Shown here in pieces: positions 1-7,899 of a stretch of 17,519 bases of DNA. A program made the position numbers and the translations under genes. The notes below the pieces were generated by a model that saw only the letters and a list, made by a program, of their open reading frames with translations, searched no databases and had not been told where the DNA came from. Each line of letters starts with the position of its first letter. The stretch's first letter is position 1. Origin of the DNA: UBA5158 sp040389045. Lineage in GTDB: Bacteria; Pseudomonadota; Gammaproteobacteria; DSM-16500. Where the stretch lies: the NCBI GenBank assembly GCA_040389045.1, contig JAZKAT010000011.1, positions 1-17,519 of the forward strand, written 5' to 3'.

Positions 1-553
1 CTATATCTCTTGCAAATATTCCTACAGTATCAAAGCTTGGCGCAAAGCTTTTGATGCCCTGCATGGATATGGCATCATCAGAAGGCCTTAATCCATAAAT
101 TCCACAAAAACTGGCGGGCAACCTGGTTGATCCCGCAGCATCGGTTCCTAGTGAGAAGTCCACAAGATCTGCGGCTACTACAGAAGCTGAGCCGCTTGAA
201 GATCCTCCCGGAACTCGGGTAGGGGCTTTAGGATTTGGTGGCATGCCATAGAAATGATTTACACCTGTGCTACCAGAACAAAATTCACCAAGTACTGTTT
301 TACCAATACATATAGCTCCATTGGCCAATAGTTGTTGTACGCATGTTGCATTAACTGTCGCTGGTGATTGCTGGTTTAGCCAAGTTGGATTTCCGCAACT
401 TGTTTTAATATTTTGTATATCTATTACATCTTTTACAGCGAATGTAAGATTGTCGAGAATACCTGTCTTAGTAGGTTGAACATCGATCTTTTTTATAAAA
501 AAATTATCAAACGGTTTACTGGAAAAACTTTCCGGGGAACGAGGATTCGCCAT
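1..553 (-). CDS. Amidase-signature hydrolase, AMI1-like (partial, N-terminal 184 residues)
   Basis: Amidase-signature enzymes hydrolyse carboxamides to acid plus ammonia with a Lys-cisSer-Ser triad. All three residues are visible here: K41 in FAVKD, S118 in GGSSSGSA and the nucleophile S142 in GTDAAGSTRLPAS. The S118-S142 spacing of 24 is the family norm. The LVDFSLGTD, FCGIYGLRPS and DTVGIFARD segments resemble the plant AMI1/Toc64 subgroup more than GatA, so a free-standing amidase is more likely than a tRNA amidotransferase subunit. The substrate cannot be told. Start chosen: ATG at 553-551 (MANPRSPESF); only a weak AGG lies upstream. The gene runs off the left edge, so the C-terminal half is missing. 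It uses ATA and AGA/AGG codons more freely than the neighbouring housekeeping genes, which may indicate foreign origin. No signal peptide is visible. Confidence 0.9.
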   Translation of the reverse strand, partial: MANPRSPESFSSKPFDNFFIKKIDVQPTKTGILDNLTFAVKDVIDIQNIKTSCGNPTWLNQQSPATVNATCVQQLLANGAICIGKTVLGEFCSGSTGVNHFYGMPPNPKAPTRVPGGSSSGSASVVAADLVDFSLGTDAAGSTRLPASFCGIYGLRPSDDAISMQGIKSFAPSFDTVGIFARDI

Positions 554-635
554 AAAATGATAGCCTGTTTTAAATAAGAGTAAATCGTTTTGATTAAACT
601 AAACAACCTAGAGCTTGGCTAACTAATCGAGTTAA

Positions 636-711
636 TGGCTCTCCGGACTGGACTCGAACCAGTGACCTAATGATTAACAGTCATTTGCTCTACCAACTGA
701 GCTACCGGAGA
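636..711 (-). tRNA. tRNA-Asn (anticodon GTT), CCA encoded
   Basis: Read on the minus strand this is a complete 76-nt cloverleaf. The acceptor stem TCTCCGG pairs with CCGGAGA, the discriminator is G and the CCA is encoded (638-636). The anticodon loop CTGTTAA places GTT at 678-676, and the T-loop is GGTTCGAGTCC. It closely matches E. coli tRNA-Asn. A consensus-like promoter lies just upstream on the same strand. Confidence 0.97.
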
Positions 712-729
712 ATTTTGGTAAGAAACCGA

Positions 730-758
730 ATACTAATATCCGATCTGGCTTGCGTCAA
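730..758 (-). promoter_or_regulatory. Putative sigma70 promoter for tRNA-Asn
   Basis: On the minus strand a -35 element TTGACG (758-753) and a -10 element TAGTAT (735-730) are separated by exactly 17 bp. This places the transcription start around 723, about a dozen bases before the tRNA. The match is by eye; the position in front of a tRNA gene supports it. Confidence 0.65.
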
Positions 759-761
759 TAT

Positions 762-802
762 AAAAATCAAAAGAAATTCAGCGCCAGCCTAAACTGGCGC
801 TG
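762..802 (-). terminator. Rho-independent terminator of aspC
   Basis: Immediately after the aminotransferase stop codon (minus strand) there is a perfect 9-bp stem, CAGCGCCAG/CTGGCGCTG (802-794 with 787-779), with a 6-nt loop. The T-rich run AATTTCTTTTGATTTTT follows. It separates aspC from the tRNA-Asn promoter downstream. Confidence 0.8.
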
Positions 803-812
803 GTGACCCGTT

Positions 813-2027
813 CTAAGTCGATAATGGCAGCTTAGTGTTTAATTTTGCGAGGGCGCTGTGCATGCGTTCCATGGCGTTTTTCAGGTTTTCCATGCTGGTC
901 GCATAGGAAATCCGGATAAAACCAGGGGCGCCAAATGCTGAACCAGGCACAACCGCTATCCCAGCCTCATTCAATAAATACTCCGCCAGCTCGATATCAT
1001 TATTTATCCCCGGCGATTTCGCAATTAACTCATCCGCGCAAGGAAATGCATAAAAAGTGCCATCGCACTCAAAACACTTAATCCCCGGCATTTTCTGCAA
1101 TTCACCCACCACAAAATCATGCCGTGCTTTATAAGCATTCGTCATCGTTTCAATACCCGATTGGTCACCATTCAAGGCAGCCACCGTGGCATATTGGGCA
1201 ATACTCGTAGGGTTAGACGTACTCTGCGACTGGACTTTCGTCATCGCGCTGACAATATTGGCCGGGCCCGCGGTGTACCCAATGCGCCAACCCGTCATGG
1301 CGTAAGCCTTGGCAACGCCGTTGATAATAATACAACGGTCATATAACGCTGGGCAGGCCATCAAAATGTTACAAAAAGGTTTTTTACGCCATAAGGTATG
1401 CTCATAAATATCATCCGATACGACTAAAATTTTCGGGTGCTTCAATAATACTTCACCTAAAGCCCGCAATTCATCTTCCGTATACGCCACACCCGTTGGG
1501 TTAGAAGGACTGTTAATCAGAAAAACCCGAGTCTTAGGCGTAATCGCCGCTTCCAGTTGCGCTGGCGTAATTTTAAATTGCTGTTCCAGACCGGCATAGA
1601 CGATGACCGGGGTGCCATCCAGTAACTTGACCATGTCTGGATAAGAAACCCAATACGGCGCTGGAATAATGACTTCATCTTCCGGATTCAAGATCGCAGA
1701 GAAAAAATTATAGAAACTATGTTTTGCGCCACAAGAAACAATAATCTGGTTCAAAGCATAATTCAGATCGTTTTCACGCGCGAATTTGTCAACAATAGCC
1801 TGCTTTAACGGCTTGATGCCATCCACCGCGGTATATTTAGTATGGCCGGCTTTCAGCGCAGCGATGGCCGCCTCTTTAATATGCTCAGGAGTGTCAAAAT
1901 CAGGTTCGCCAACACTTAAATTAATAATATTTTTGCCAGCAGCTTTCAATTCATCCGCGCGTGCCGAGACTGATAAAGTAGGGGACGGCTTAATCCGCGA
2001 GACGCGATTTGATAGGTCTGAAACCAT
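813..2027 (-). CDS. aspC: Aspartate aminotransferase, class I fold type I PLP enzyme (1-beta subgroup)
   Basis: This enzyme transfers the amino group between aspartate and 2-oxoglutarate, using PLP, in the cytosol. The 404-residue length is typical. Visible landmarks are the N-terminal IKPSPT motif (residues 12-17), SNPTG with N176, SDDIYE with D206 and Y209, the PLP-binding lysine K240 in GVAKAYAMTGWRIGY, R248, and a C-terminal FIRISYA that supplies the carboxylate-binding arginine. IKPSPT and overall form fit the 1-beta subgroup (Thermus/Rhizobium type), some members of which also act on prephenate; that activity cannot be read here. Start ATG 2027 was chosen because GGAG sits about 10 nt upstream and MVSDLSNRV begins the conserved region. 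The frame stays open 27 codons further upstream, but that stretch shows no family similarity. The gene is divergent from uvrB. The symbol could equally be aspB/aatA. Confidence 0.93.
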   Translation of the reverse strand: MVSDLSNRVSRIKPSPTLSVSARADELKAAGKNIINLSVGEPDFDTPEHIKEAAIAALKAGHTKYTAVDGIKPLKQAIVDKFARENDLNYALNQIIVSCGAKHSFYNFFSAILNPEDEVIIPAPYWVSYPDMVKLLDGTPVIVYAGLEQQFKITPAQLEAAITPKTRVFLINSPSNPTGVAYTEDELRALGEVLLKHPKILVVSDDIYEHTLWRKKPFCNILMACPALYDRCIIINGVAKAYAMTGWRIGYTAGPANIVSAMTKVQSQSTSNPTSIAQYATVAALNGDQSGIETMTNAYKARHDFVVGELQKMPGIKCFECDGTFYAFPCADELIAKSPGINNDIELAEYLLNEAGIAVVPGSAFGAPGFIRISYATSMENLKNAMERMHSALAKLNTKLPLST

Positions 2028-2082
2028 ATAAAACTTACTCCGATCGGTTTTGTTATGTACAGTAAACTCAAGTAGGGCGCAG

Positions 2083-2088
2083 ATTATA
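2083..2088 (-). promoter_or_regulatory. Putative -10 element of the aspC promoter
   Basis: A perfect TATAAT on the minus strand lies 56 bp upstream of the aspC start, followed by a GC-rich start region. The best -35-like hexamer (ATGACG) is only 14 bp away, so the -35 assignment is weak. I found no convincing -10/-35 pair or CTGT-N8-ACAG LexA box for the divergent uvrB in the same spacer. Confidence 0.45.
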
Positions 2089-2204
2089 ATAAATTTATGG
2101 CCCGTCATCTATAAAAAATTGCACCACCTCTAAACAAAGAAGTCATTGTCTGAAAATAATGCGCTAAGCTTGCTTATTTTCCCTATTGTGAGGAAAATAG
2201 CGCG

Positions 2205-4214
2205 ATGTCAGACTTATTCCAAATCCATTCCGAATTCCAGCCCGCTGGTGATCAACCCCAGGCAATCGCTAAACTGGTAGCCGGCATAAACTCGGGCCTC
2301 GCCGACCAGACACTAATAGGTGTCACCGGTTCGGGTAAAACTTTTACTATTGCCAATGTGATCCAGGCGGTACAGCGCCCAACCTTGATTCTGGCGCCCA
2401 ACAAAACCCTGGCTGCACAATTATATGGCGAAATGCAGGAATTTTTTCCGCGCAATTCCGTAGAATATTTTGTTTCTTATTATGATTACTATCAACCCGA
2501 AGCTTATGTGCCATCTTCCGATACTTATATAGCCAAAGATTCTTCGATAAATGACCACATCGAACAAATGCGCCTGTCCGCCACCAAAGCTTTGCTAGAG
2601 CGGCGTGACTCTATCATTGTGGCCACCGTATCCGCGATTTATGGTTTGGGCGATCCGCGCATGTACCTGAGTATGGTTTTGCATTTAGACCGCGGCGATC
2701 GCATCGATCAACGCACTTTGTTGCGCCGCCTGGCCGAGTTGCAATACACCCGCAACGATCTTGACTTGCACCGTACCACTTTTAGAGTGCGCGGCGATGT
2801 CATTGATGTTTATCCAGCAGAATCCGATAAAGACGCGGTGCGTATTGAATTATTTGAAGATGAAATTGAAAATCTTTCTTATTTTGATCCACTGACCGGT
2901 GAAATCACCCGTAAAGTGCCGCGTTTGACAATTTATCCAAAATCCCATTATGTGACATCACGCGCCACCGTCACCAATGCGATTGATGATATAAAAATAG
3001 AATTAAAAGAACGGCTCGCCGATTTATACAGTTTAAATAAATTAGTCGAAGCGCAGCGCCTTGAACAACGCACTATTTATGATTTGGAATTAATGAATGA
3101 ATTGGGTTATTGCCAGGGCATAGAAAATTATTCGCGCTATCTCTCAGGCCGAAAAGCGGGTGAACCACCACCGACTTTATTTGATTACTTACCCGAGGGT
3201 TCCCTGCTGATAGTGGATGAAGCCCACGTGACTATTCCACAGTTACGCGCTATGTATAGAGGCGACCGTTCACGCAAGGAAACACTGGTAGAATACGGTT
3301 TTCGTTTGCCCTCCGCGCTGGATAACCGACCGCTGCGTTTTGAAGAATTTGAAGAACGCCGACCACAAGTGATTTACGTATCCGCGACACCAGGGCCTTA
3401 TGAATTGGAGCGCTCGGCGCAAATTGTCGAACAATTAGTGCGTCCCACTGGTTTATTAGACCCATTAGTCGAAGTTCGCCCGGCTAAAACCCAGGTCGAT
3501 GATTTGCTTTCCGAAATCAATTTAACCGTTGCCAAAAACGAGCGCGTCTTAGTTACCACACTCACCAAGCGCTTGGCGGAAGACTTAACTGAATATCTTG
3601 AAGAACATAATATAAGAGTGCGTTATGTGCATTCCGATGTAGATACCGTCGAACGCGTCGAAATTATCCGTGATTTACGTCTGGGAAATTTTGATGTTCT
3701 GGTAGGCATTAACTTGCTGCGAGAAGGATTGGATTTACCTGAAGTATCACTAGTCGGCATTCTGGATGCCGATAAAGAAGGTTTTCTGCGTTCCAAAACT
3801 TCACTCGTGCAAACCATAGGCCGCGTTGCGCGTCACTTCAATGGCCGAGCAATTTTATACGCCGATAAAATCACCGATTCTATGCAATATGCGATTGATG
3901 AAACCGCGCGCCGCCGCGCGCATCAAGCAGGATATAATAAATTGAATAATATCACCCCGATTGGCGTGCAAAAAGCCGTGCGGGATATAATGGAAGGCGC
4001 GTATGCGCCCAATTCACCGCGCGGTAAATTATTCCCGAAAGTCGCGGAAAGCGATGAAGCTCCGTACTTATTACTGTCTCCCGAAAAACTCGCCACTAAA
4101 CTCGTGCAAATGGAAAAAGACATGTATGAACACGCGCACAATCTGGAATTTGAAGAAGCCGCAAAATTGCGCGATTTAATTAAACGTTTGCAGCGCGACA
4201 CGATTGCCCGCTAA
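2205..4214 (+). CDS. uvrB: UvrABC excinuclease subunit B
   Basis: UvrB is the damage-verifying helicase-like subunit of nucleotide excision repair; it takes over the lesion from UvrA and then recruits UvrC. Its 669 residues compare with 673 in E. coli. The Walker A GVTGSGKT has its lysine at residue 45 and the DEAH box begins at D338, both identical in number to E. coli. The damage-probing beta-hairpin segment YYDYYQPEAYVP, YVSATPGPYE, the helicase segment GINLLREGLDLPE and QTIGRVAR are present. A C-terminal UVR domain (about 630-666, EFEEAAKLRDLIKRL) provides the UvrC contact. The ATG at 2205 is preceded by GAGGAAAA. No SOS box is evident upstream. The P-type ATPase gene follows 37 nt downstream without a visible terminator, so the two may be co-transcribed. 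Confidence 0.98.
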   Translation: MSDLFQIHSEFQPAGDQPQAIAKLVAGINSGLADQTLIGVTGSGKTFTIANVIQAVQRPTLILAPNKTLAAQLYGEMQEFFPRNSVEYFVSYYDYYQPEAYVPSSDTYIAKDSSINDHIEQMRLSATKALLERRDSIIVATVSAIYGLGDPRMYLSMVLHLDRGDRIDQRTLLRRLAELQYTRNDLDLHRTTFRVRGDVIDVYPAESDKDAVRIELFEDEIENLSYFDPLTGEITRKVPRLTIYPKSHYVTSRATVTNAIDDIKIELKERLADLYSLNKLVEAQRLEQRTIYDLELMNELGYCQGIENYSRYLSGRKAGEPPPTLFDYLPEGSLLIVDEAHVTIPQLRAMYRGDRSRKETLVEYGFRLPSALDNRPLRFEEFEERRPQVIYVSATPGPYELERSAQIVEQLVRPTGLLDPLVEVRPAKTQVDDLLSEINLTVAKNERVLVTTLTKRLAEDLTEYLEEHNIRVRYVHSDVDTVERVEIIRDLRLGNFDVLVGINLLREGLDLPEVSLVGILDADKEGFLRSKTSLVQTIGRVARHFNGRAILYADKITDSMQYAIDETARRRAHQAGYNKLNNITPIGVQKAVRDIMEGAYAPNSPRGKLFPKVAESDEAPYLLLSPEKLATKLVQMEKDMYEHAHNLEFEEAAKLRDLIKRLQRDTIAR

Positions 4215-4251
4215 CATTTCAAAACAATACCGTTTATAGTTGATATCTACC

Positions 4252-6729
4252 ATGCTTAAGAATTTTAAGTTTAATCTTTCCGACGTAGAATGCGCTGCTT
4301 GTATCGAACCGGTGAAAGGTGCGCTTAAAAATAAAAAATGGGAATTGGGCAACAACGAAAGAATCCAAATCACCGCCTTATCAATTAATTTGCTGCGAAA
4401 AACGTTTGAAATTGAAGTAGACAGTGAAGGTGTCACTGATGCTTTCATTCAAAAATTTGTCACTGACGAATTAGCAGAAGTTGGCGTAACTGCGGATTCA
4501 ACCGCTGCGCCCCACGTATTGAAAGCCATCATAGGCATTGTCAGTGGGGCTGGGTTTTTACTGCTGTCTATATTTGGCGGTGGCCTGCCGCTCATTGCCA
4601 CTTACATTTTAACAGCCATCAGCACGACCCTCTCGTTATATCTAGGCAAAGAAATATTTGTAGAAGCTTTTAAAAAAACTACCCGACTACACACCTTGGA
4701 CATGAATGCTTTATTCAGTGTCAGCGCGGTAACTGCGATGACAGTATCCATTGCTTCATTTTTTGTACCCTGGATGCCCTGCATGTTGGATGCAGCGTTA
4801 TTAATATTTGGTTTCCGTCATCTGGGTCTGGCCATTGAAGATAAGGCCAAGCAACAAGTAATCGACAGTATGAGTTTCAAAGAACGTGCCCCGCGCAAAA
4901 TTCTGCTTGGAAACAAAGATGGCGAATTTGAAGAATGCAATGTAGATGAAGTTAAAGTCGGTGATATTATTTGTGTTCAACCCGGACAAATTATTCCTTT
5001 GGACGGTAAATGCTTAAGCGCAGCCGCCAAACTGGATATCAGTATTATCGACGGTTCCATCAAGTCAACACCCATTAATGCCGGTGCTGAAATTTTTGCG
5101 GGCATGAAGCTTAATAGTGCTATGCCGATTAAAATTGAAGTTAAAAAAATAGAAGCAGAATCCCATTTAGCGCGCATGGATGCTGAAATTTTGCAGGCAG
5201 AATCGGATAAAATGCAGGCGCCACTGGAAGCTTCCGCGCAAAAAATCCTGAAATATTTTGTTCCCGCGGTATTTATTTTAACTATTGTTATTGCCACGGG
5301 TGTCAGTTTTGTGGCGGGAGCAGCCATGGCGATCAAATGCGCGATATCCTTACTAGTTTCCGCGTGTCCCTGCACACTAGGCTCTATTGTCCCGCTGGCA
5401 GTCACGGTCGCAATTGAAAAAGCCGCCAAAGAAAATGTACTCTTCAAAAGCGGCGAAGCATTGCAGGCGGCGGCGGAAACTGACATCGTGGTATTCGACT
5501 TAAATGGCACTTTGACTGAGGGAAAATTTCAAGTTAACGACATTCAATTCATGGATAACAAGCTCACGTCTGGCGATAAAAAATATTTATATTATTGTTT
5601 GTATGAGCTGGAAAAAAATGCCACCCATCCCATGGGTATTACCATACGTAAAAAACTGGAAGAATGGAATTTTGACAAGTTTTCATTTAATTCCGCAATT
5701 GATGATGATGGCATCGTTCATCATGCCGGCAGAAAACTTTTTATCAATAATGAATGCTTTCGCATTGGTAATGTCACGATGATGAAAGAAGCGGACATTA
5801 AGTTAGGGAGGTATGAGATTTTTCCTCAAGATAAACCGCCCGGACAAGTGCTTTTTTTGGCGCGTGATAATAAATTAGTTGCTCGTATCATTATGACTGA
5901 TTCTTTGAAGCGGGACGCCGGTTTAGTCATTAGTGAATTAAAAAAACGTGGTAAAGACGTGCATATCTGCACGGGCGTAGACCGCGAAACCGCTTTACGT
6001 TATGTAGATCAATTAAATGCGAACCAGGAGGTTATCGCAGAAGCCAATCTTTTGGCGGATTGCTCTTCATCAACATCGCTGCCCGGAAAAAATTCCAAAA
6101 AAGCCTATATTGTTAATTTACAAAATGAAGGCAAGAAAAAAGTCGCCATGATTGGTGATCAGGATAATGATGTGGTCCCTATGGCGGCTAGTGACGTGGG
6201 GATTTTTGTCAAATCTGCCGCGAATGCGGAGATGATGGGTGCCAAGGCAGATGTCATTATCCAAAGCTCTTCATTATTGCCGGTGCTTACGACTTTTGAT
6301 ATAGCTGATGACATGGTAAGCAATATCAAACAAAATATGTTTATGAGTTTCGGTTATAATTTTACGACTTTCTGTTTAGATATGGGTTGCTGGTTTGGTT
6401 TAGGTTTATCATTAAATCCGGCGATAGGCGTAGCCATGATGATTTTACAAGCCAGTGTGGTATTTTTAAATGTGTATCGTTTTAAACAAAGCGCATTGGT
6501 TGATCATGAAGGCGAAACGTCACAGTCGCTAGAACAAAATGAATTTACTAATGCTACTACTCATTTTATCCATCACAGTTTGGGAATCTCTCCATCGCAA
6601 ACTCCTGAAGCTAAAACCAGCTCGCCTATCAGCAATGTGGTGCCGCTACTCTCAACCAGCTGTCCGCAGTTCACATCGTTACCAACATTAGAAGCACAAC
6701 ATCATAGTCAACAATTTCAGAGAAAATAA
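4252..6729 (+). CDS. Degenerate P1B-type (heavy-metal) ATPase homologue with altered catalytic motifs
   Basis: This 825-residue membrane protein has the layout of a metal-transporting P1B ATPase. An N-terminal domain carries a CxxC (C14, C17). Hydrophobic helices lie around residues 83-200 and 330-390, and the metal-site motif is CPC (C372-C374). An HP motif (H459-P460) is kept and two final helices lie around 690-740. The catalytic signatures are unusual. The actuator TGES is replaced by DGS (267-269), DKTGT by DLNGT (D416), TGD by TGV (574-576), and GDGxNDxP by GDQDNDVVP (635-643). The phosphorylatable Asp remains, but the Glu needed for dephosphorylation appears lost. The last 80 or so residues form a hydrophilic Ser/Thr/Gln/His-rich tail. 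ATG 4252 was chosen; a TTG four codons upstream is possible, and neither has a clear ribosome site. Metal transport, a regulatory pseudo-enzyme or a secreted effector role are all open. Confidence 0.85.
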   Translation: MLKNFKFNLSDVECAACIEPVKGALKNKKWELGNNERIQITALSINLLRKTFEIEVDSEGVTDAFIQKFVTDELAEVGVTADSTAAPHVLKAIIGIVSGAGFLLLSIFGGGLPLIATYILTAISTTLSLYLGKEIFVEAFKKTTRLHTLDMNALFSVSAVTAMTVSIASFFVPWMPCMLDAALLIFGFRHLGLAIEDKAKQQVIDSMSFKERAPRKILLGNKDGEFEECNVDEVKVGDIICVQPGQIIPLDGKCLSAAAKLDISIIDGSIKSTPINAGAEIFAGMKLNSAMPIKIEVKKIEAESHLARMDAEILQAESDKMQAPLEASAQKILKYFVPAVFILTIVIATGVSFVAGAAMAIKCAISLLVSACPCTLGSIVPLAVTVAIEKAAKENVLFKSGEALQAAAETDIVVFDLNGTLTEGKFQVNDIQFMDNKLTSGDKKYLYYCLYELEKNATHPMGITIRKKLEEWNFDKFSFNSAIDDDGIVHHAGRKLFINNECFRIGNVTMMKEADIKLGRYEIFPQDKPPGQVLFLARDNKLVARIIMTDSLKRDAGLVISELKKRGKDVHICTGVDRETALRYVDQLNANQEVIAEANLLADCSSSTSLPGKNSKKAYIVNLQNEGKKKVAMIGDQDNDVVPMAASDVGIFVKSAANAEMMGAKADVIIQSSSLLPVLTTFDIADDMVSNIKQNMFMSFGYNFTTFCLDMGCWFGLGLSLNPAIGVAMMILQASVVFLNVYRFKQSALVDHEGETSQSLEQNEFTNATTHFIHHSLGISPSQTPEAKTSSPISNVVPLLSTSCPQFTSLPTLEAQHHSQQFQRK

Positions 6730-7256
6730 CAATTCTTCCCATTATAACAAAGCTGCATATTCTGTTTTAACAAAGCCACCGCGACATTATGCTGGTCAGG
6801 CGTGTAAGTGGTATTATTGACATTAAATGCAAAGGTATAAATATGGGTAGGGTCAGCGTCTACTATTAGCAAACTGCCGCTCAACTCTGGTATTTTACAA
6901 CTGAAAGAAGTGCTCCATTCCTTAAAAACATCACTCACGCCTAGCGGTTTTAAATCCGCGACTTCGCAACCTTTTTTAGTCAGATTCATTTTCATGTCGT
7001 CATAAAGTTGCTGGACTTGCTCTTCAGCCGATTTGGAAGGTGATTTTTTTGAAGAAGTTTGCAAAATAGTTTGATTGTTCGCTCCGGGCGCCGTGCTGAC
7101 ATACGCGGCGAGCGCTGTGTTGCCGTCATCGGTTTTACCGATTGGGTGCCAATGCTCGTCGAGTTTTACCGTCACCGCGGATTGATCGGTAGGTGCATAG
7201 GCGTAGCAATTTACAACTGCACAAAGCAAGGTAACTAATAAGCTGAATCGTAACAT
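6717..7256 (-). CDS. Secreted four-cysteine protein B, function unknown
   Basis: I do not recognise this 179-residue protein. It begins with a signal peptide (MLRF, then the hydrophobic run SLLVTLLCAVV; probable cleavage after residue 19, CYA). The mature part has four cysteines, C97, C120, C170 and C176. A C-terminal CYNGKNCY motif matches the CYKGKPCY of the upstream neighbour, of which it is clearly a paralogue (shared pattern CEV-x2-LK-x-L-x-V, F-x2-W, then a Cys-Lys pair). Both are probably exported to the periplasm or beyond and may form two disulfides. ATG 7256 has GAGG 7 nt upstream and is preferred to the GTG one codon earlier. It lies 19 nt after the upstream gene, so the pair forms an operon. 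Its 3' end overlaps the converging ATPase gene by 13 bp. Confidence 0.8.
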   Translation of the reverse strand: MLRFSLLVTLLCAVVNCYAYAPTDQSAVTVKLDEHWHPIGKTDDGNTALAAYVSTAPGANNQTILQTSSKKSPSKSAEEQVQQLYDDMKMNLTKKGCEVADLKPLGVSDVFKEWSTSFSCKIPELSGSLLIVDADPTHIYTFAFNVNNTTYTPDQHNVAVALLKQNMQLCYNGKNCYFL

Positions 7257-7275
7257 CACACAACCTCATTGATAA

Positions 7276-7848
7276 TTAAGCTTTAAATGAATAACAGGGT
7301 TTGCCTTTATAACAAACTTGAATCGAAGTGCTCATTATGTCAAATGCTTCACTTTGTTTTTGCTTGGTAAAAGGATAACCCGGTAAAGTATAAGTAAAGA
7401 GATAAATAGATTTGGCATCCGTATCAAGATAGAGTTGAATAATCCCGGATTCCGAATTTTTGCATTGAATGACTTGTTCCCAGGCGTTAAACATATTATC
7501 GGGTACGGTCAGCTTTTTTAACGGATCAACTTCGCAATGCTCCACCGTGACTTGATCTTTGATACGGTTACTCATTTCCGTCACCAGATCGAGAATGGGT
7601 TTCATCGGGTTTCTGCCCAATTGAATTTCCGCCAGGTTTTCAGATTCAGTTTTGGAAAGCACTTTTTCATAATTGGTGGCGATAATATCTTTGTGACGCC
7701 CGATAGATTTCATTTTCCAGCCGGGTGGCAAGACTACCGTGACAATGCCGGTATCCAGAATGGTATAAGCGCCCGCGTTAAAAGAAATTAACAATAGAGC
7801 AAAAATAAGCCAGCGCGAGTAGCGAACGAAATGCTTTGAGAGCTGCAT
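7276..7848 (-). CDS. Secreted four-cysteine protein A, function unknown
   Basis: This unrecognised 190-residue protein has a signal peptide: basic MQLSKHFVRYSR, hydrophobic WLIFALLLISF, probable cleavage after NAGA at residue 27. The mature protein contains C105, C129, C179 and C185. The intervals of 24, 50 and 6 residues are nearly identical to the 23, 50 and 6 of its downstream paralogue. Other shared points are a hydrophobic VTV strand near the mature N-terminus, CEV followed by a leucine/lysine stretch, a phenylalanine-x2-tryptophan before the second Cys, an acidic D-x-D before a tyrosine-rich strand, and the closing CY-x-GK-x-CY. The ATG at 7848 has AAGGAT upstream. It is the first gene of the two-gene operon, read from a promoter near 7883-7891. 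The family cannot be named from sequence alone. Confidence 0.82.
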   Translation of the reverse strand: MQLSKHFVRYSRWLIFALLLISFNAGAYTILDTGIVTVVLPPGWKMKSIGRHKDIIATNYEKVLSKTESENLAEIQLGRNPMKPILDLVTEMSNRIKDQVTVEHCEVDPLKKLTVPDNMFNAWEQVIQCKNSESGIIQLYLDTDAKSIYLFTYTLPGYPFTKQKQSEAFDIMSTSIQVCYKGKPCYSFKA

Positions 7849-7882
7849 GTAAATATCCTTTTAACTTGATGAACTTGCTGGG

Positions 7883-7891
7883 ATTATAACA
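7883..7891 (-). promoter_or_regulatory. Putative extended -10 promoter of the secreted-pair operon
   Basis: The minus strand reads TGTTATAAT, a perfect extended -10, 35 bp upstream of the protein A start codon. A TTGACG at 7908-7903 resembles a -35, but the spacer is only 14 bp, so recognition would rest mainly on the extended -10. Confidence 0.5.
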
Positions 7892-7899
7892 TATCAAAC

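Noticed and set aside
636..711. tRNA-Asn as a phage or island attachment site
   Set aside because: No second copy of the tRNA 3' end and no integrase occur in the window.
2028..2108. 27-codon N-terminal extension of the aminotransferase
   Set aside because: The ATG at 2027 has a good ribosome site and starts at the conserved family region, whereas the extension covers the likely promoter.
2028..2204. LexA/SOS box for uvrB
   Set aside because: No CTGT-N8-ACAG arrangement is present in the aspC-uvrB spacer; the ACAG near 2060 has no partner half-site at the right distance.
4977..5510. 177-codon open frame on the minus strand inside the ATPase gene
   Set aside because: It is antisense to a clearly conserved membrane and P-domain region (including CPC and the phosphorylation motif), lacks a ribosome site and reads as a composition-driven shadow.
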